Below are positions 43,044-50,039 of a DNA stretch of 64,000 nucleotides, one piece after another. Both the position numbers and the translations under genes were made by a program. Each line of letters opens with the position of its first letter. The first letter of the stretch is position 1. The notes below the pieces were generated by a model. It had not been told where the DNA came from and made no database searches. It was given only the letters and a program-made list of their open reading frames with translations. The DNA lies in contig CAXBOY010000006.1 of the NCBI GenBank assembly GCA_963977405.1, positions 1 through 64,000 of the forward strand. The letters are read 5' to 3'. The DNA comes from UBA5078 sp963977405 (GTDB taxonomy: Bacteria; Pseudomonadota; Gammaproteobacteria; Pseudomonadales; Pseudohongiellaceae).

Positions 43044-43526
43044 ATGCAGATAAAGATTTTCACAACTGGCGGCACTATCGATAAAACCTATTTCGATAAA
43101 AATAGCGACTATCATGTTGGTGAGCCCCAGGCTGGCGGTATATTGGAAAAATCGAATGTCGTATTTGACTATACGGTTCACTCAATTTTTAGGAAGGACA
43201 GTCTCGATATAGACGATGACGATAGGCAGCTCATTAGAGAGACTATCGCCACGGATTCTGCCACACACATCATCATTACCCACGGCACAGATTCTATGGT
43301 GAAAACCGCCGAGGCGTTAGAAGGCATAAGCGATAAGACGATTGTGTTGACAGGCTCTATGTCACCAGCGCCATTCCGCGACAGCGACGCAACCTTCAAT
43401 GTCGGTGGTTCGGTAATAGCAGTGCAACTATTGCCAGCGGGTGTTTATATCGTAATAAATGGGAAAGTATTCGATCCAAAACATGCGAAGAAAAACGTCG
43501 CAATGAAACGCTACGAGGTGATCTAG
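43044..43526 (+). CDS. Asparaginase-like protein, N-terminal domain only
   Basis: 160 residues, about half of a normal asparaginase. It has both catalytic Thr motifs of the N-terminal domain: FTTGGTIDKTYFDKN and IITHGTDSMVKTAEAL, and TIVLTGSMSPAPFRDSDATFN, but the C-terminal domain that completes the dimer site is absent. The stop is clean and no remnant of the second domain appears downstream in frame, so it looks like the stand-alone short family rather than a fresh truncation. Activity on asparagine is uncertain. Separated from ovoA by 267 bases in which I see nothing recognisable. Confidence 0.82.
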   Translation: MQIKIFTTGGTIDKTYFDKNSDYHVGEPQAGGILEKSNVVFDYTVHSIFRKDSLDIDDDDRQLIRETIATDSATHIIITHGTDSMVKTAEALEGISDKTIVLTGSMSPAPFRDSDATFNVGGSVIAVQLLPAGVYIVINGKVFDPKHAKKNVAMKRYEVI

Positions 43527-43600
43527 TCGCCTTCGCAACCGAAGCGCATCGACTAGGTGCGCTATAAACTGAAGCTCTAGGAAATGATGAGGCGCATTGA

Positions 43601-44143
43601 GTGAGCGAAGTTGATGTGGACTCTTTAATCTTGCCGCGTAGCTCTTCACGGGTTTGCCTGCGTCGTTTGACGGGCAACGATCTCGCCGATTTTCAAGCAT
43701 ACCGCTTAGATCCCGAGGTCGCGGCCTTGCAGGGGTGGGGTGCAAGCTCGGATGAGCAGGCCTTGCAGTTTCTCAACAAGATGCAGGTCACTGCCTTGTT
43801 CGAACCCATGCAATGGTGCCAGCTAGGTATTGCCGACCCTGTCTCGAATAGGCTGCTAGGTGACATGGGTTTTTGCCTTAGCGAAGATGGTACGGCCCTC
43901 GAGTTCGGCATAAGTCTGAATCGTGCAATGCAGGGTAAAGGTTTCGCAAGTGCCGCACTACGCCTCGCGATTGCGCTAGTTTTCGAACACAGTGTCATCG
44001 AGCGTATAATGGCGATCACCGACGATAGGAATCTAGCTGCACAATCCCTACTAGTTAGTTGTGGGTTCGCGCAGGTTGAGAGAATCAACACAACGTTTCG
44101 GGATAAACCGTGCATTGAGATAGTCTATGAATTGTATAGGTGA
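43601..44143 (+). CDS. GNAT-family N-acetyltransferase (RimJ/RimL-like)
   Basis: Acetyl-CoA-dependent acetyltransferase of 180 residues, GTG start with GAGG at 43589-43592. RVCLRRLTGNDLADFQAYRLDPEVAALQGW is the N-terminal half of the RimJ/RimL-type fold. EFGISLNRAMQGKGFASAALRLAIALVFEH holds the acetyl-CoA loop (Q-G-K-G-F-A). Late segments NLAAQSLLVSCGFAQVE and FRDKPCIEIVYEL close the fold. The substrate is unknown. It precedes glrK by 63 bases. Confidence 0.85.
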   Translation: MSEVDVDSLILPRSSSRVCLRRLTGNDLADFQAYRLDPEVAALQGWGASSDEQALQFLNKMQVTALFEPMQWCQLGIADPVSNRLLGDMGFCLSEDGTALEFGISLNRAMQGKGFASAALRLAIALVFEHSVIERIMAITDDRNLAAQSLLVSCGFAQVERINTTFRDKPCIEIVYELYR

Positions 44144-44206
44144 GTAATAAGCTTATTGAACGGGCCAAGATTGGGCTTGGACATGTTCAGGACAAGGATT
44201 GAAAGG

Positions 44207-45625
44207 ATGCAACTTTTTACAACACGATCTATTAGGCAGTTGACGATATTAGGTTTCGTTGCTGTCGCTGCATTGCTGATTTCTGCGCTGGTAGTTACGG
44301 CGCGTCAACTCGATAACCTAAGCGAGCAGAGCCAAGCCACTGTTGCTGCCGCGGCCAATGCCATGAGCGCGAGCCGACAGCTGATAGAGCAGAGTATAGC
44401 GATGGAGCGTAACGCTCGTCAGTTTGCAGTGCTAGGGGAGGAGACATTGCGCCAGCTTTATCGAGATCGTCGCGCCGAGTTCCTTGCTCTTATGACGCAA
44501 ATAGAAGCGCTTGATGTTGGAACAGAGGCTTTGCAAACGACTCAGGAAATGCGTGCTCGCGAAACCACTATTTACACAAGCTTGGACTCCGCAACTGCAA
44601 CGCGAGCCAACAATTTGGAGATTCCCGAATTAGCCAACCATGCTTATCGAATCGCGGATGCTATCGGGCAGTGGATCGACCAGCAACAAACCGAACTCTT
44701 AGCGCGTAGTGAGCAAACTAAAGAAACCCTAACTTTTCAAGCGCTACTATTCATAATAGCCGCGGCCGCATTAGCGGTGCTATTCGTGTGGTTGATCACG
44801 CGCCCGCTGCAACAGATAAATCGTGCGATTAATAATATTGGCAGTGGTGCCTACGATCAACATATTCAGATCGCGGGGCCTCAGGATCTGCAGGCACTGG
44901 GCAAACGGCTGGATTGGTTGCGTGGACGCTTGCAAGAACTCGAACAGCATCGTAGTTCTTTCTTGCGTCATGTCTCTCACGAACTGAAAACTCCCCTAGC
45001 CTCTATGCAAGAGGGTGCTGCGCTTCTCAACGAAGGCCTAGTCGGCTCTCTTAGCGAACAGCAGCGAGAGATTAGTCAGATAATTGCAAACAACTGCGCG
45101 CGCCTACAGACCCTAATCGAAGACCTATTGCGCCATAATTCGCAAAACTTCGAAGTGCTCGACATTATGCCTAAGGCGCTGCGCTTCGATGAACTAATCC
45201 TTGGGGTTGTAGAGGCGCATCAACTTGCTATCAGCAATGGCAGAGTACAAATTCGCAATAACTTGGAGAGATGTGTTGTTACTGCTGACCCGGAGCGCCT
45301 CCGCGTCATCGTCGATAACTTGTTTACCAATGCATTGAAGTTCTCGCCGGATGCCGGCGAGATTGAGTTGCGCCTGTTTAATACTAAGGCTAGCGCCGTG
45401 TTTGAGATTCAGGATCAAGGGCCTGGGGTAAGCGAGAGCGACGAAGTAAAGATCTTCGATGCTTTTTTTCAAGGCGCGCAGCAATCCTCTAAGCCTTATA
45501 GTGGCAGTGGCCTAGGCTTGGCAATAGCAAGAGATTACGCGATTGCAGGCGGTGGCGAGCTGACCTTAGTAAACGCGACATCGGGCGCTTGTTTCCGTTT
45601 GAGTTTTCCCCTTGTGCCAGCATAG
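44207..45625 (+). CDS. glrK: Sensor histidine kinase GlrK (QseE)
   Basis: Membrane histidine kinase that phosphorylates GlrR. ATG 44207 is chosen over upstream TTG/ATG because AAGGA lies at 44194-44198 and the protein then starts with a basic patch and helix 1 (residues ~12-32); 472 residues. The periplasmic part is ~150 helical residues; helix 2 is AAAALAVLFVWLI, followed by HAMP. The H-box FLRHVSHELKTPLASM has His258. N-box VIVDNLFTNALKFSPD, G1 DQGPGVSE and G2 GSGLGLAIARDYA form the ATPase. In enteric bacteria the signal is tied to envelope state and the QseG lipoprotein, encoded next. Confidence 0.92.
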   Translation: MQLFTTRSIRQLTILGFVAVAALLISALVVTARQLDNLSEQSQATVAAAANAMSASRQLIEQSIAMERNARQFAVLGEETLRQLYRDRRAEFLALMTQIEALDVGTEALQTTQEMRARETTIYTSLDSATATRANNLEIPELANHAYRIADAIGQWIDQQQTELLARSEQTKETLTFQALLFIIAAAALAVLFVWLITRPLQQINRAINNIGSGAYDQHIQIAGPQDLQALGKRLDWLRGRLQELEQHRSSFLRHVSHELKTPLASMQEGAALLNEGLVGSLSEQQREISQIIANNCARLQTLIEDLLRHNSQNFEVLDIMPKALRFDELILGVVEAHQLAISNGRVQIRNNLERCVVTADPERLRVIVDNLFTNALKFSPDAGEIELRLFNTKASAVFEIQDQGPGVSESDEVKIFDAFFQGAQQSSKPYSGSGLGLAIARDYAIAGGGELTLVNATSGACFRLSFPLVPA

Positions 45626-45673
45626 TGACTAATATCGCGTCACAGCTGCGTGCAGCTAATTAAAGGAGTTTCT

Positions 45674-46168
45674 GTGAACAGTATCAAAATATGGATGTTG
45701 GGGGTTGGCCTTTTAGGGCTGTGCGCTTGTACAACTAGCCCAATGCTAATGGGACAGCCACAAGGCGCGGCGCCTCTCGATTTCTATCAATGGGTGCTCG
45801 AGGCGAACCCGGAAGAGCGCGCAGCGTTGCAGCAAAGTATGGAGCAACAACTAGAACAGACATGCGGACTGCAAGTTATAGTGCAACTCGCAATTCTTAA
45901 GAGTGCGCTTGCGACAAGTGCGCAAGAGGATGACAGCGCAATTGCGACTCTAAAAGAGATCGACACCTGTCCTGCGGCGAGCGTCGACGCAGGAGATTAC
46001 CGCGTCTTCGCTACATTGTGGGCGCAGCATTTAGCACAGCGTCAAACGCTAAGGCTCAATGGCCGGCAGATACAAGCTCTAGAAGAGCAGCGCCGTGCAC
46101 TGCGTGAGCAGATCGACGCTCTCACTAACATCGAAGAGCAACTCAATCGACGTGAGACAGACTTATAA
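45674..46168 (+). CDS. qseG: QseG-like outer membrane lipoprotein
   Basis: Small lipoprotein of 164 residues lying between kinase and regulator genes, the position of qseG in enteric bacteria, where it interacts with the kinase. GTG 45674 follows AAAGGAG at 45662-45668. The signal ends in lipobox L-C-A-C with Cys19 lipidated; the residue after it is Thr, so outer membrane retention is expected. The mature part is helical with a C-terminal coiled coil (RQIQALEEQRRALREQIDAL). Sequence similarity to enteric QseG is low, and the name rests mainly on context and form. Confidence 0.78.
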   Translation: MNSIKIWMLGVGLLGLCACTTSPMLMGQPQGAAPLDFYQWVLEANPEERAALQQSMEQQLEQTCGLQVIVQLAILKSALATSAQEDDSAIATLKEIDTCPAASVDAGDYRVFATLWAQHLAQRQTLRLNGRQIQALEEQRRALREQIDALTNIEEQLNRRETDL

Positions 46169-46212
46169 TTAACTAGTGCACGATGCCCGACAAGGCAAAG
46201 GTTTAAGAGCGC

Positions 46213-47574
46213 ATGGCTGTAAAGAATCGAATACTCTTGATCGATGACGATGCAGATCTACTGCACTTGATCGGCTTACGACTTAAGGCGAATGGCTTCG
46301 AAGTGCTAGCCCTCGATAGCGCAGAGAAGGCTTTAACTCAGCTGTCCATATTCCGACCCCACGTCGTGGTAACCGATTTGCGTATGCCAGGAATGGATGG
46401 CATGGCGCTTTTCGAACGTATTCAAGAACGTGACCTGCGCCTGCCAGTGATAATGCTGACAGCTCATGGCACCATTCCAGAGGCGGTTGCTGCAACACAA
46501 AAAGGGGTGTTTAGCTATCTAGTCAAACCCTTCGATGCTCAGTTATTACTCGCTCATATTGAGAAGGCCTTAGTGCAAACTGGTGCTCGTGAGACTAACG
46601 AGGAACCGGGCCAGGATGACGCATGGCGAGCGCAGATTATCAGCTGCAGCCAAGTGATGGAAAACCTCTTGCAACAAACTAAGGCGGCTGCCATTACAGA
46701 TGTGAGTGTCTTAATTCAGAGCGAGACAGGGACCGGAAAAGAGATCTTAGCCGATGCTATCCATAAGGCCAGTGCGCGAAATGCTAAACCCTTCATGGCA
46801 CTTAATTGCGCTGCGCTGCCGGAGGCCTTGCTCGAGTCCGAATTGTTTGGACATGTCGCTGGCTCTTTCACAGGGGCGAGTAAGGCCCACACTGGCCTGT
46901 TTCTAGCCGCTAACGAAGGCACCGTATTCCTCGACGAGATTGGCGACATGCCCTTATCCGCGCAAGCGAAGTTACTGCGTGTTTTGGAGCAGAGAGAGGT
47001 ACGCCCGGTAGGGTCAACTAAGTCCTCTCCTGTGAACGTAAGAATCATTGCGGCCACGCACCAGGATCTCACGGAAAAAGTGGCACAAGGAACATTCAGG
47101 GAGGATCTATTCTATAGGCTCAACGTGATAACCCTTGAGCTTCCTCCCCTGACGCAGCGTCGCGATGACATCGCACTGCTCGCTAAACACTTCTGTAATA
47201 TCGTTTCTAAGCGGCACGGCAAGGATTCACTGCATTTCTCGCCAGAGGCGATGGAGTGTCTGATTGGCGCGCCTTGGCCGGGGAATGTGCGGCAGCTGCT
47301 TAATATCGTGGAGCAATGCGTTGTTCTTACCTCTACTCCCATGATCTCGCGGGCATTAGTCGAGCGAGCACTGCGGTTTAAGTCGAATCGATTGCTAGGG
47401 CTTAATGAGGCGAAAGATCAGTTTGAGCGAGAATATCTGCTCAGATTACTCAATATGACCGAAGGCAATATCGCACTGGCAGCCCGTCTATCAGAACGAA
47501 ATCGTAGCGAGTTCTACAATCTATTGAAGCGGCATAGCTTAGACCCTAGTCAGTTTCGCAAAGCGTCTGAGTAG
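46213..47574 (+). CDS. glrR: Sigma-54 response regulator GlrR (QseF)
   Basis: NtrC-type activator of 453 residues. The receiver domain has the acidic pocket IDDDAD and phospho-acceptor Asp55 in VTDLRMPGMDG. The AAA+ domain (~135-375) has Walker A ETGTGKE, GSFTGA at 217-222 in place of the usual GAFTGA sigma-54 loop, Walker B VFLDEIGDMP and arginine-finger region FREDLFYRLNVI. The Fis-type DNA-binding end reads NIALAARLSERNRSEFYNLLKRHSL, very like enteric GlrR, whose site is TGTC-N10-GACA. Two arrays of such sites lie directly downstream of the gene. Confidence 0.94.
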   Translation: MAVKNRILLIDDDADLLHLIGLRLKANGFEVLALDSAEKALTQLSIFRPHVVVTDLRMPGMDGMALFERIQERDLRLPVIMLTAHGTIPEAVAATQKGVFSYLVKPFDAQLLLAHIEKALVQTGARETNEEPGQDDAWRAQIISCSQVMENLLQQTKAAAITDVSVLIQSETGTGKEILADAIHKASARNAKPFMALNCAALPEALLESELFGHVAGSFTGASKAHTGLFLAANEGTVFLDEIGDMPLSAQAKLLRVLEQREVRPVGSTKSSPVNVRIIAATHQDLTEKVAQGTFREDLFYRLNVITLELPPLTQRRDDIALLAKHFCNIVSKRHGKDSLHFSPEAMECLIGAPWPGNVRQLLNIVEQCVVLTSTPMISRALVERALRFKSNRLLGLNEAKDQFEREYLLRLLNMTEGNIALAARLSERNRSEFYNLLKRHSLDPSQFRKASE

Positions 47575-47589
47575 GGCCCTACTCAGGTC

Positions 47590-47707
47590 TGTCGTGTAAA
47601 CCCAACACCTAATATCTCTAATATCAATAACTTAGTGAAAAGCCTCGCATTGTGTTGCTCCTGCCCGACACATGAGGCCTCACTGCGTTTGTCGAAAAAT
47701 CATAAGA
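47590..47707. promoter_or_regulatory. Three GlrR-like sites, array 1
   Basis: TGTC-N10-AACA at 47590-47607 (7 of 8), TGTT-N10-GACA at 47653-47670 (7 of 8) and TGTC-N10-AAGA at 47690-47707 (6 of 8). Starts are 63 and 37 bases apart and the last is 46 bases before the -24 GG. The same three distances recur in array 2. Confidence 0.75.
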
Positions 47708-47733
47708 TATTGATATATATCCAAATAGTGACA

Positions 47734-47750
47734 TTGGTACGAAGATTGCT
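47734..47750 (+). promoter_or_regulatory. Sigma-54 (-24/-12) promoter 1 downstream of glrR
   Basis: TTGGTACG-N4-TTGCT with GG at 47736-47737 and GC at 47748-47749, ten bases apart; one mismatch (T for C) in the core. The predicted transcript starts near 47761 and begins with a small hairpin TATCGA-N5-TCGATA at 47771-47787. Confidence 0.78.
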
Positions 47751-47816
47751 CCTTACTATTTAACTGACGTTATCGAGGGTTTCGATAGCTGAAATTCAAT
47801 ATTAGGGAGAATAACA

Positions 47817-48020
47817 ATGAAGAATGCTCAAGTAACAAACGCGACAATCGCCTCTTTCGAAATGGGTATTGAGACCTCGGATAACATTCCTCGTCTGCCC
47901 ATGAACTCTTCTAATGGAGGGAGGGCCTCGGAAAGAGAGTTTCTCCTTCACGCCTTTTACAAATTATGTCGCAAGCGCGGACGTCGAAGTGCTCGATGCG
48001 CTTTCGCTAAGAAGCGGTAA
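47817..48020 (+). CDS. Small basic protein or regulatory RNA unit under GlrR control
   Basis: I do not recognise the 67-residue product. It begins MKNAQVTNATIASFEMGIE, has no signal peptide and ends in an Arg/Lys-rich tail (KLCRKRGRRSARCAFAKKR). GGGAGA at 47805-47810, six bases before ATG, supports translation. The leader shares AATTCAATATT and GGAGAATAA-NN-ATG with the next gene, suggesting common origin. The transcript from promoter 1 to the terminator is about 400 bases. In enteric bacteria GlrR drives the small RNA GlmY, so a non-coding function is possible, though I see no clear GlmY-like structure. Confidence 0.5.
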   Translation: MKNAQVTNATIASFEMGIETSDNIPRLPMNSSNGGRASEREFLLHAFYKLCRKRGRRSARCAFAKKR

Positions 48021-48138
48021 GAGAGGCATCTCCCGCTTAAGCTAGGTCAATGGACTGACCGCGACATACCCCTTTTACTATCGCATAGGCAAGGCACCAC
48101 AGAGCGGATCTTGTGCCCATAATTCGCTCCGCCTTTTT

Positions 48139-48163
48139 GACCCCGTACCAGGGGTCTTTTTTT
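48139..48163 (+). terminator. Intrinsic terminator of the small-ORF unit
   Basis: GACCCC, loop GTACCA, GGGGTC, then seven T residues. It closes transcription unit 1 about 120 bases after the ORF and isolates it from unit 2. Confidence 0.95.
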
Positions 48164-48188
48164 GTCTAAAATACAGCAAATCTTAGCG

Positions 48189-48306
48189 TGTCCTGCTAGC
48201 CATACAGTGAAACTCAATGAAAACAAAGGCTTATAAAATCAGCGAATAATCTGTCGTGATAACGCGACACTCTACAGTTGTGTTGATCTGTCGAATTAAT
48301 GTAACT
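48189..48306. promoter_or_regulatory. Three GlrR-like sites, array 2
   Basis: TGTC-N10-TACA at 48189-48206 (7 of 8), a perfect TGTC-N10-GACA at 48252-48269 and TGTC-N10-AACT at 48289-48306 (6 of 8). Spacing is 63, 37 and then 46 bases to the -24 GG, identical to array 1. Confidence 0.82.
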
Positions 48307-48332
48307 ATTTGAAAATACTAGAATAATAAAGG

Positions 48333-48349
48333 TTGGCACAGCCGTTGCA
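48333..48349 (+). promoter_or_regulatory. Sigma-54 (-24/-12) promoter 2, for the EF-hand gene
   Basis: TTGGCACA-N4-TTGCA with GG at 48335-48336 and GC at 48347-48348: a full match to the sigma-54 core TGGCAC-N5-TTGCA. Transcript start predicted near 48360, a 40-base leader. Confidence 0.9.
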
Positions 48350-48399
48350 ATCCCCTAAGTGCAATTCAATATTTCACAATGGGAAAAAGGAGAATAAGC

Positions 48400-48714
48400 A
48401 TGAAAAATACACTGGTAGCAGTTTCAAGCGTACTCATCGCCATCTCTTCTGCTGCATTTGCGCAGAGCGAGACTCCAAGCTTCACAGAAGTCGATACCAA
48501 TGCGGACGGCATCTTAAACAAGCAGGAGGCAGACCAAGCGCTTCCAGCACTTGGCTTGAGCGACGCAAACCAAGATGGCGTCATCAGCAAGAGTGACGTT
48601 AAGAAGGTCTTGCCAGATATTGAATTCGAAGGCGATGACGAAAGTGCAATCGGTTCGGCCGAGTATCAACAGATTGTACAAGTGATGGACCAGCTGATGA
48701 ATCGTGCTGGGTAA
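48400..48714 (+). CDS. Periplasmic EF-hand calcium-binding protein
   Basis: Exported protein of 104 residues. ATG 48400 follows AGGAGA at 48388-48393; the open frame extends to 48379 without support. A signal peptide (MKNTLVAVSSVLIAISSAAFA) precedes a pair of EF-hand loops, DTNADGILNKQE and DANQDGVISKSD, both with the canonical D-x-N-x-D-G pattern. An acidic C-terminal helix follows. It is under a consensus sigma-54 promoter with GlrR-like sites, so it is likely part of the envelope response sensed by GlrK. Its role is unknown, perhaps calcium sensing or buffering in the periplasm. Confidence 0.88.
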   Translation: MKNTLVAVSSVLIAISSAAFAQSETPSFTEVDTNADGILNKQEADQALPALGLSDANQDGVISKSDVKKVLPDIEFEGDDESAIGSAEYQQIVQVMDQLMNRAG

Positions 48715-48768
48715 GCGTTTAACAGGAAGTTTCTGGTAGCGAAATCCAGATAGCCATGGACGGCAAGG

Positions 48769-48806
48769 CGGGGCAATCGACAGGGAGTTGATTGCCCCGT
48801 TTTTTT
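48769..48806 (+). terminator. Intrinsic terminator of the EF-hand gene
   Basis: CGGGGCAATC at 48769-48778 pairs perfectly with GATTGCCCCG at 48790-48799, then seven T residues. Confidence 0.95.
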
Positions 48807-48868
48807 GTCGACAGATTTTCCTATCTGTTTGATACTCTCCAGTCTGTGTTTCTCTAAGGAGCAAGACG

Positions 48869-49309
48869 ATGCCTGACCGAGCTGAACGAATGCACGCCCC
48901 GCGCAGTTTCTGGGTTGTTGCCAGCGTCTCCCTAGTATGGAATCTAATTGGTGTGATGAATTATCTGTTCACTGTGACAGTGAGTACGGAGACATTGGCC
49001 GCTATGTCGGATGCCGAGCGTAGTCTGTATACCGACGTGCCGGTGTTCGTGACCTCGTGCTTCGCGGTCGCGGTATTTAGCGGTGTCCTCGGTTCTATTC
49101 TCTTGCTCCTTCGTAAGGCATTGAGCGTTAGTTTGTTCCTTGTCTCTCTTGTTGCGATTATTCTACAAATGAGCTTGGGGATGTTCTTGACTCCGATGTT
49201 GACAGCTCAAGGACCTGCAGCGCTTGCCCTGCCAATTCTGTTAATAGTCTGCGCGGCATTCTTTTTCTGGTACTCACGGAAAGTGACGGCACAGGGATTG
49301 CTGGACTAG
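48869..49309 (+). CDS. Four-helix inner membrane protein
   Basis: 146 residues with four predicted membrane helices at about 13-33, 65-85, 88-108 and 115-135. The start follows AAGGAG within 12 bases. FWVVASVSLVWNLIGVMNYLFTV resembles a family of small membrane proteins sometimes labelled sugar transporter without proof; I assign no function. Its stop shares CTAG (49306-49309) with that of the convergent TetR gene. Confidence 0.75.
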   Translation: MPDRAERMHAPRSFWVVASVSLVWNLIGVMNYLFTVTVSTETLAAMSDAERSLYTDVPVFVTSCFAVAVFSGVLGSILLLLRKALSVSLFLVSLVAIILQMSLGMFLTPMLTAQGPAALALPILLIVCAAFFFWYSRKVTAQGLLD

Positions 49310-49938
49310 TCACGACGGCGCATGGATTCGGTCAGCATCGCTATCGTGTACAGAACCAACGCCTCGCCATCGTCAGCCTGGCGGTCTTCACTGTAGCGTG
49401 TGGCCATGATCACGCCATGCAACGCCCCTTGCAGGAAGTAAGCTGTCTGCAAACGGTCAGTTAGATGATCTGCATTTAGAGAGCCATCTTGTACGCCATT
49501 TTCTAAGGCCAGCACCATGGTGGCGGTTATGCGTTCTTTACAATCGAAAATCTCTTCGGCCTGCGAGTTGTCCGCTTTGCTATCTGGGAATGTATTGAGC
49601 TGCGTTAGCACGTTGAAATAATTCGTCTGTTCTTTAGAGAATGCATAGTAGGCATGACCAATGCCATCTATCTGCTGCCCACCATTCGCGCCGGCTCGCA
49701 GGGCTCGATTGAAATATTCTTCTAGTGTGATTGCAGCCCTCAGCATGATGCCGCGCATGATGTCCGCCTTGTCCTTAAAATAGACATAGAGCAGTGCACG
49801 GCTTAACTGTGCTTGTTTAGCGATCTCCTCCATAGAGCTTTTGGCGAAGCCTTTGCTGAAAAATATGGACTCTGCCGCATCCAGAATAGCTTCTCGTCGA
49901 ATTTGCTTCTCTTTGTCTCTTCTTGCAGAGATTTCCAT
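49306..49938 (-). CDS. TetR-family transcriptional regulator of the RND genes
   Basis: Repressor of 210 residues. The N-terminal helix-turn-helix REAILDAAESIFFSKGFAKSSMEEIAKQAQLSRALLYVYFKDKADI is standard for TetR proteins; the C-terminal ligand domain is helical and unassigned. It is divergent from the efflux adaptor gene, and the space between holds a TTGACAT/ATGTCAA palindrome that overlaps a promoter. It most likely represses both itself and the pump until an effector binds. Confidence 0.9.
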   Translation of the reverse strand: MEISARRDKEKQIRREAILDAAESIFFSKGFAKSSMEEIAKQAQLSRALLYVYFKDKADIMRGIMLRAAITLEEYFNRALRAGANGGQQIDGIGHAYYAFSKEQTNYFNVLTQLNTFPDSKADNSQAEEIFDCKERITATMVLALENGVQDGSLNADHLTDRLQTAYFLQGALHGVIMATRYSEDRQADDGEALVLYTIAMLTESMRRRD

Positions 49939-49984
49939 CTAGTCGCTTCCTGTCTATCAATGAGTTCTTCGTACCTCTAAACAT

Positions 49985-50019
49985 ATTGACATAATGTCAA
50001 TTGCTGACACAATGTCAAT
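49985..50019. promoter_or_regulatory. TetR operator overlapping the efflux promoter
   Basis: ATTGACAT-A-ATGTCAAT at 49985-50001 is a perfect 17-base palindrome, followed by a second, imperfect copy (CTGACACAATGTCAA, 50004-50018). TTGACA at 49986-49991 doubles as a consensus -35, with CACAAT at 50008-50013 as possible -10. Confidence 0.7.
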
Positions 50020-50039
50020 ACATTGTTAAGGAGTTAGTC

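Noticed and set aside
47575..48399. A true glmY homologue
   Set aside because: The promoter logic fits, but I cannot see the GlmY/GlmZ stem-loops or a glmS pairing stretch, and the transcript is about twice as long.
48333..48596. ORF overlapping the EF-hand gene in another frame
   Set aside because: It starts inside the sigma-54 promoter and lacks a signal or domain; the EF-hand frame is clearly coding.
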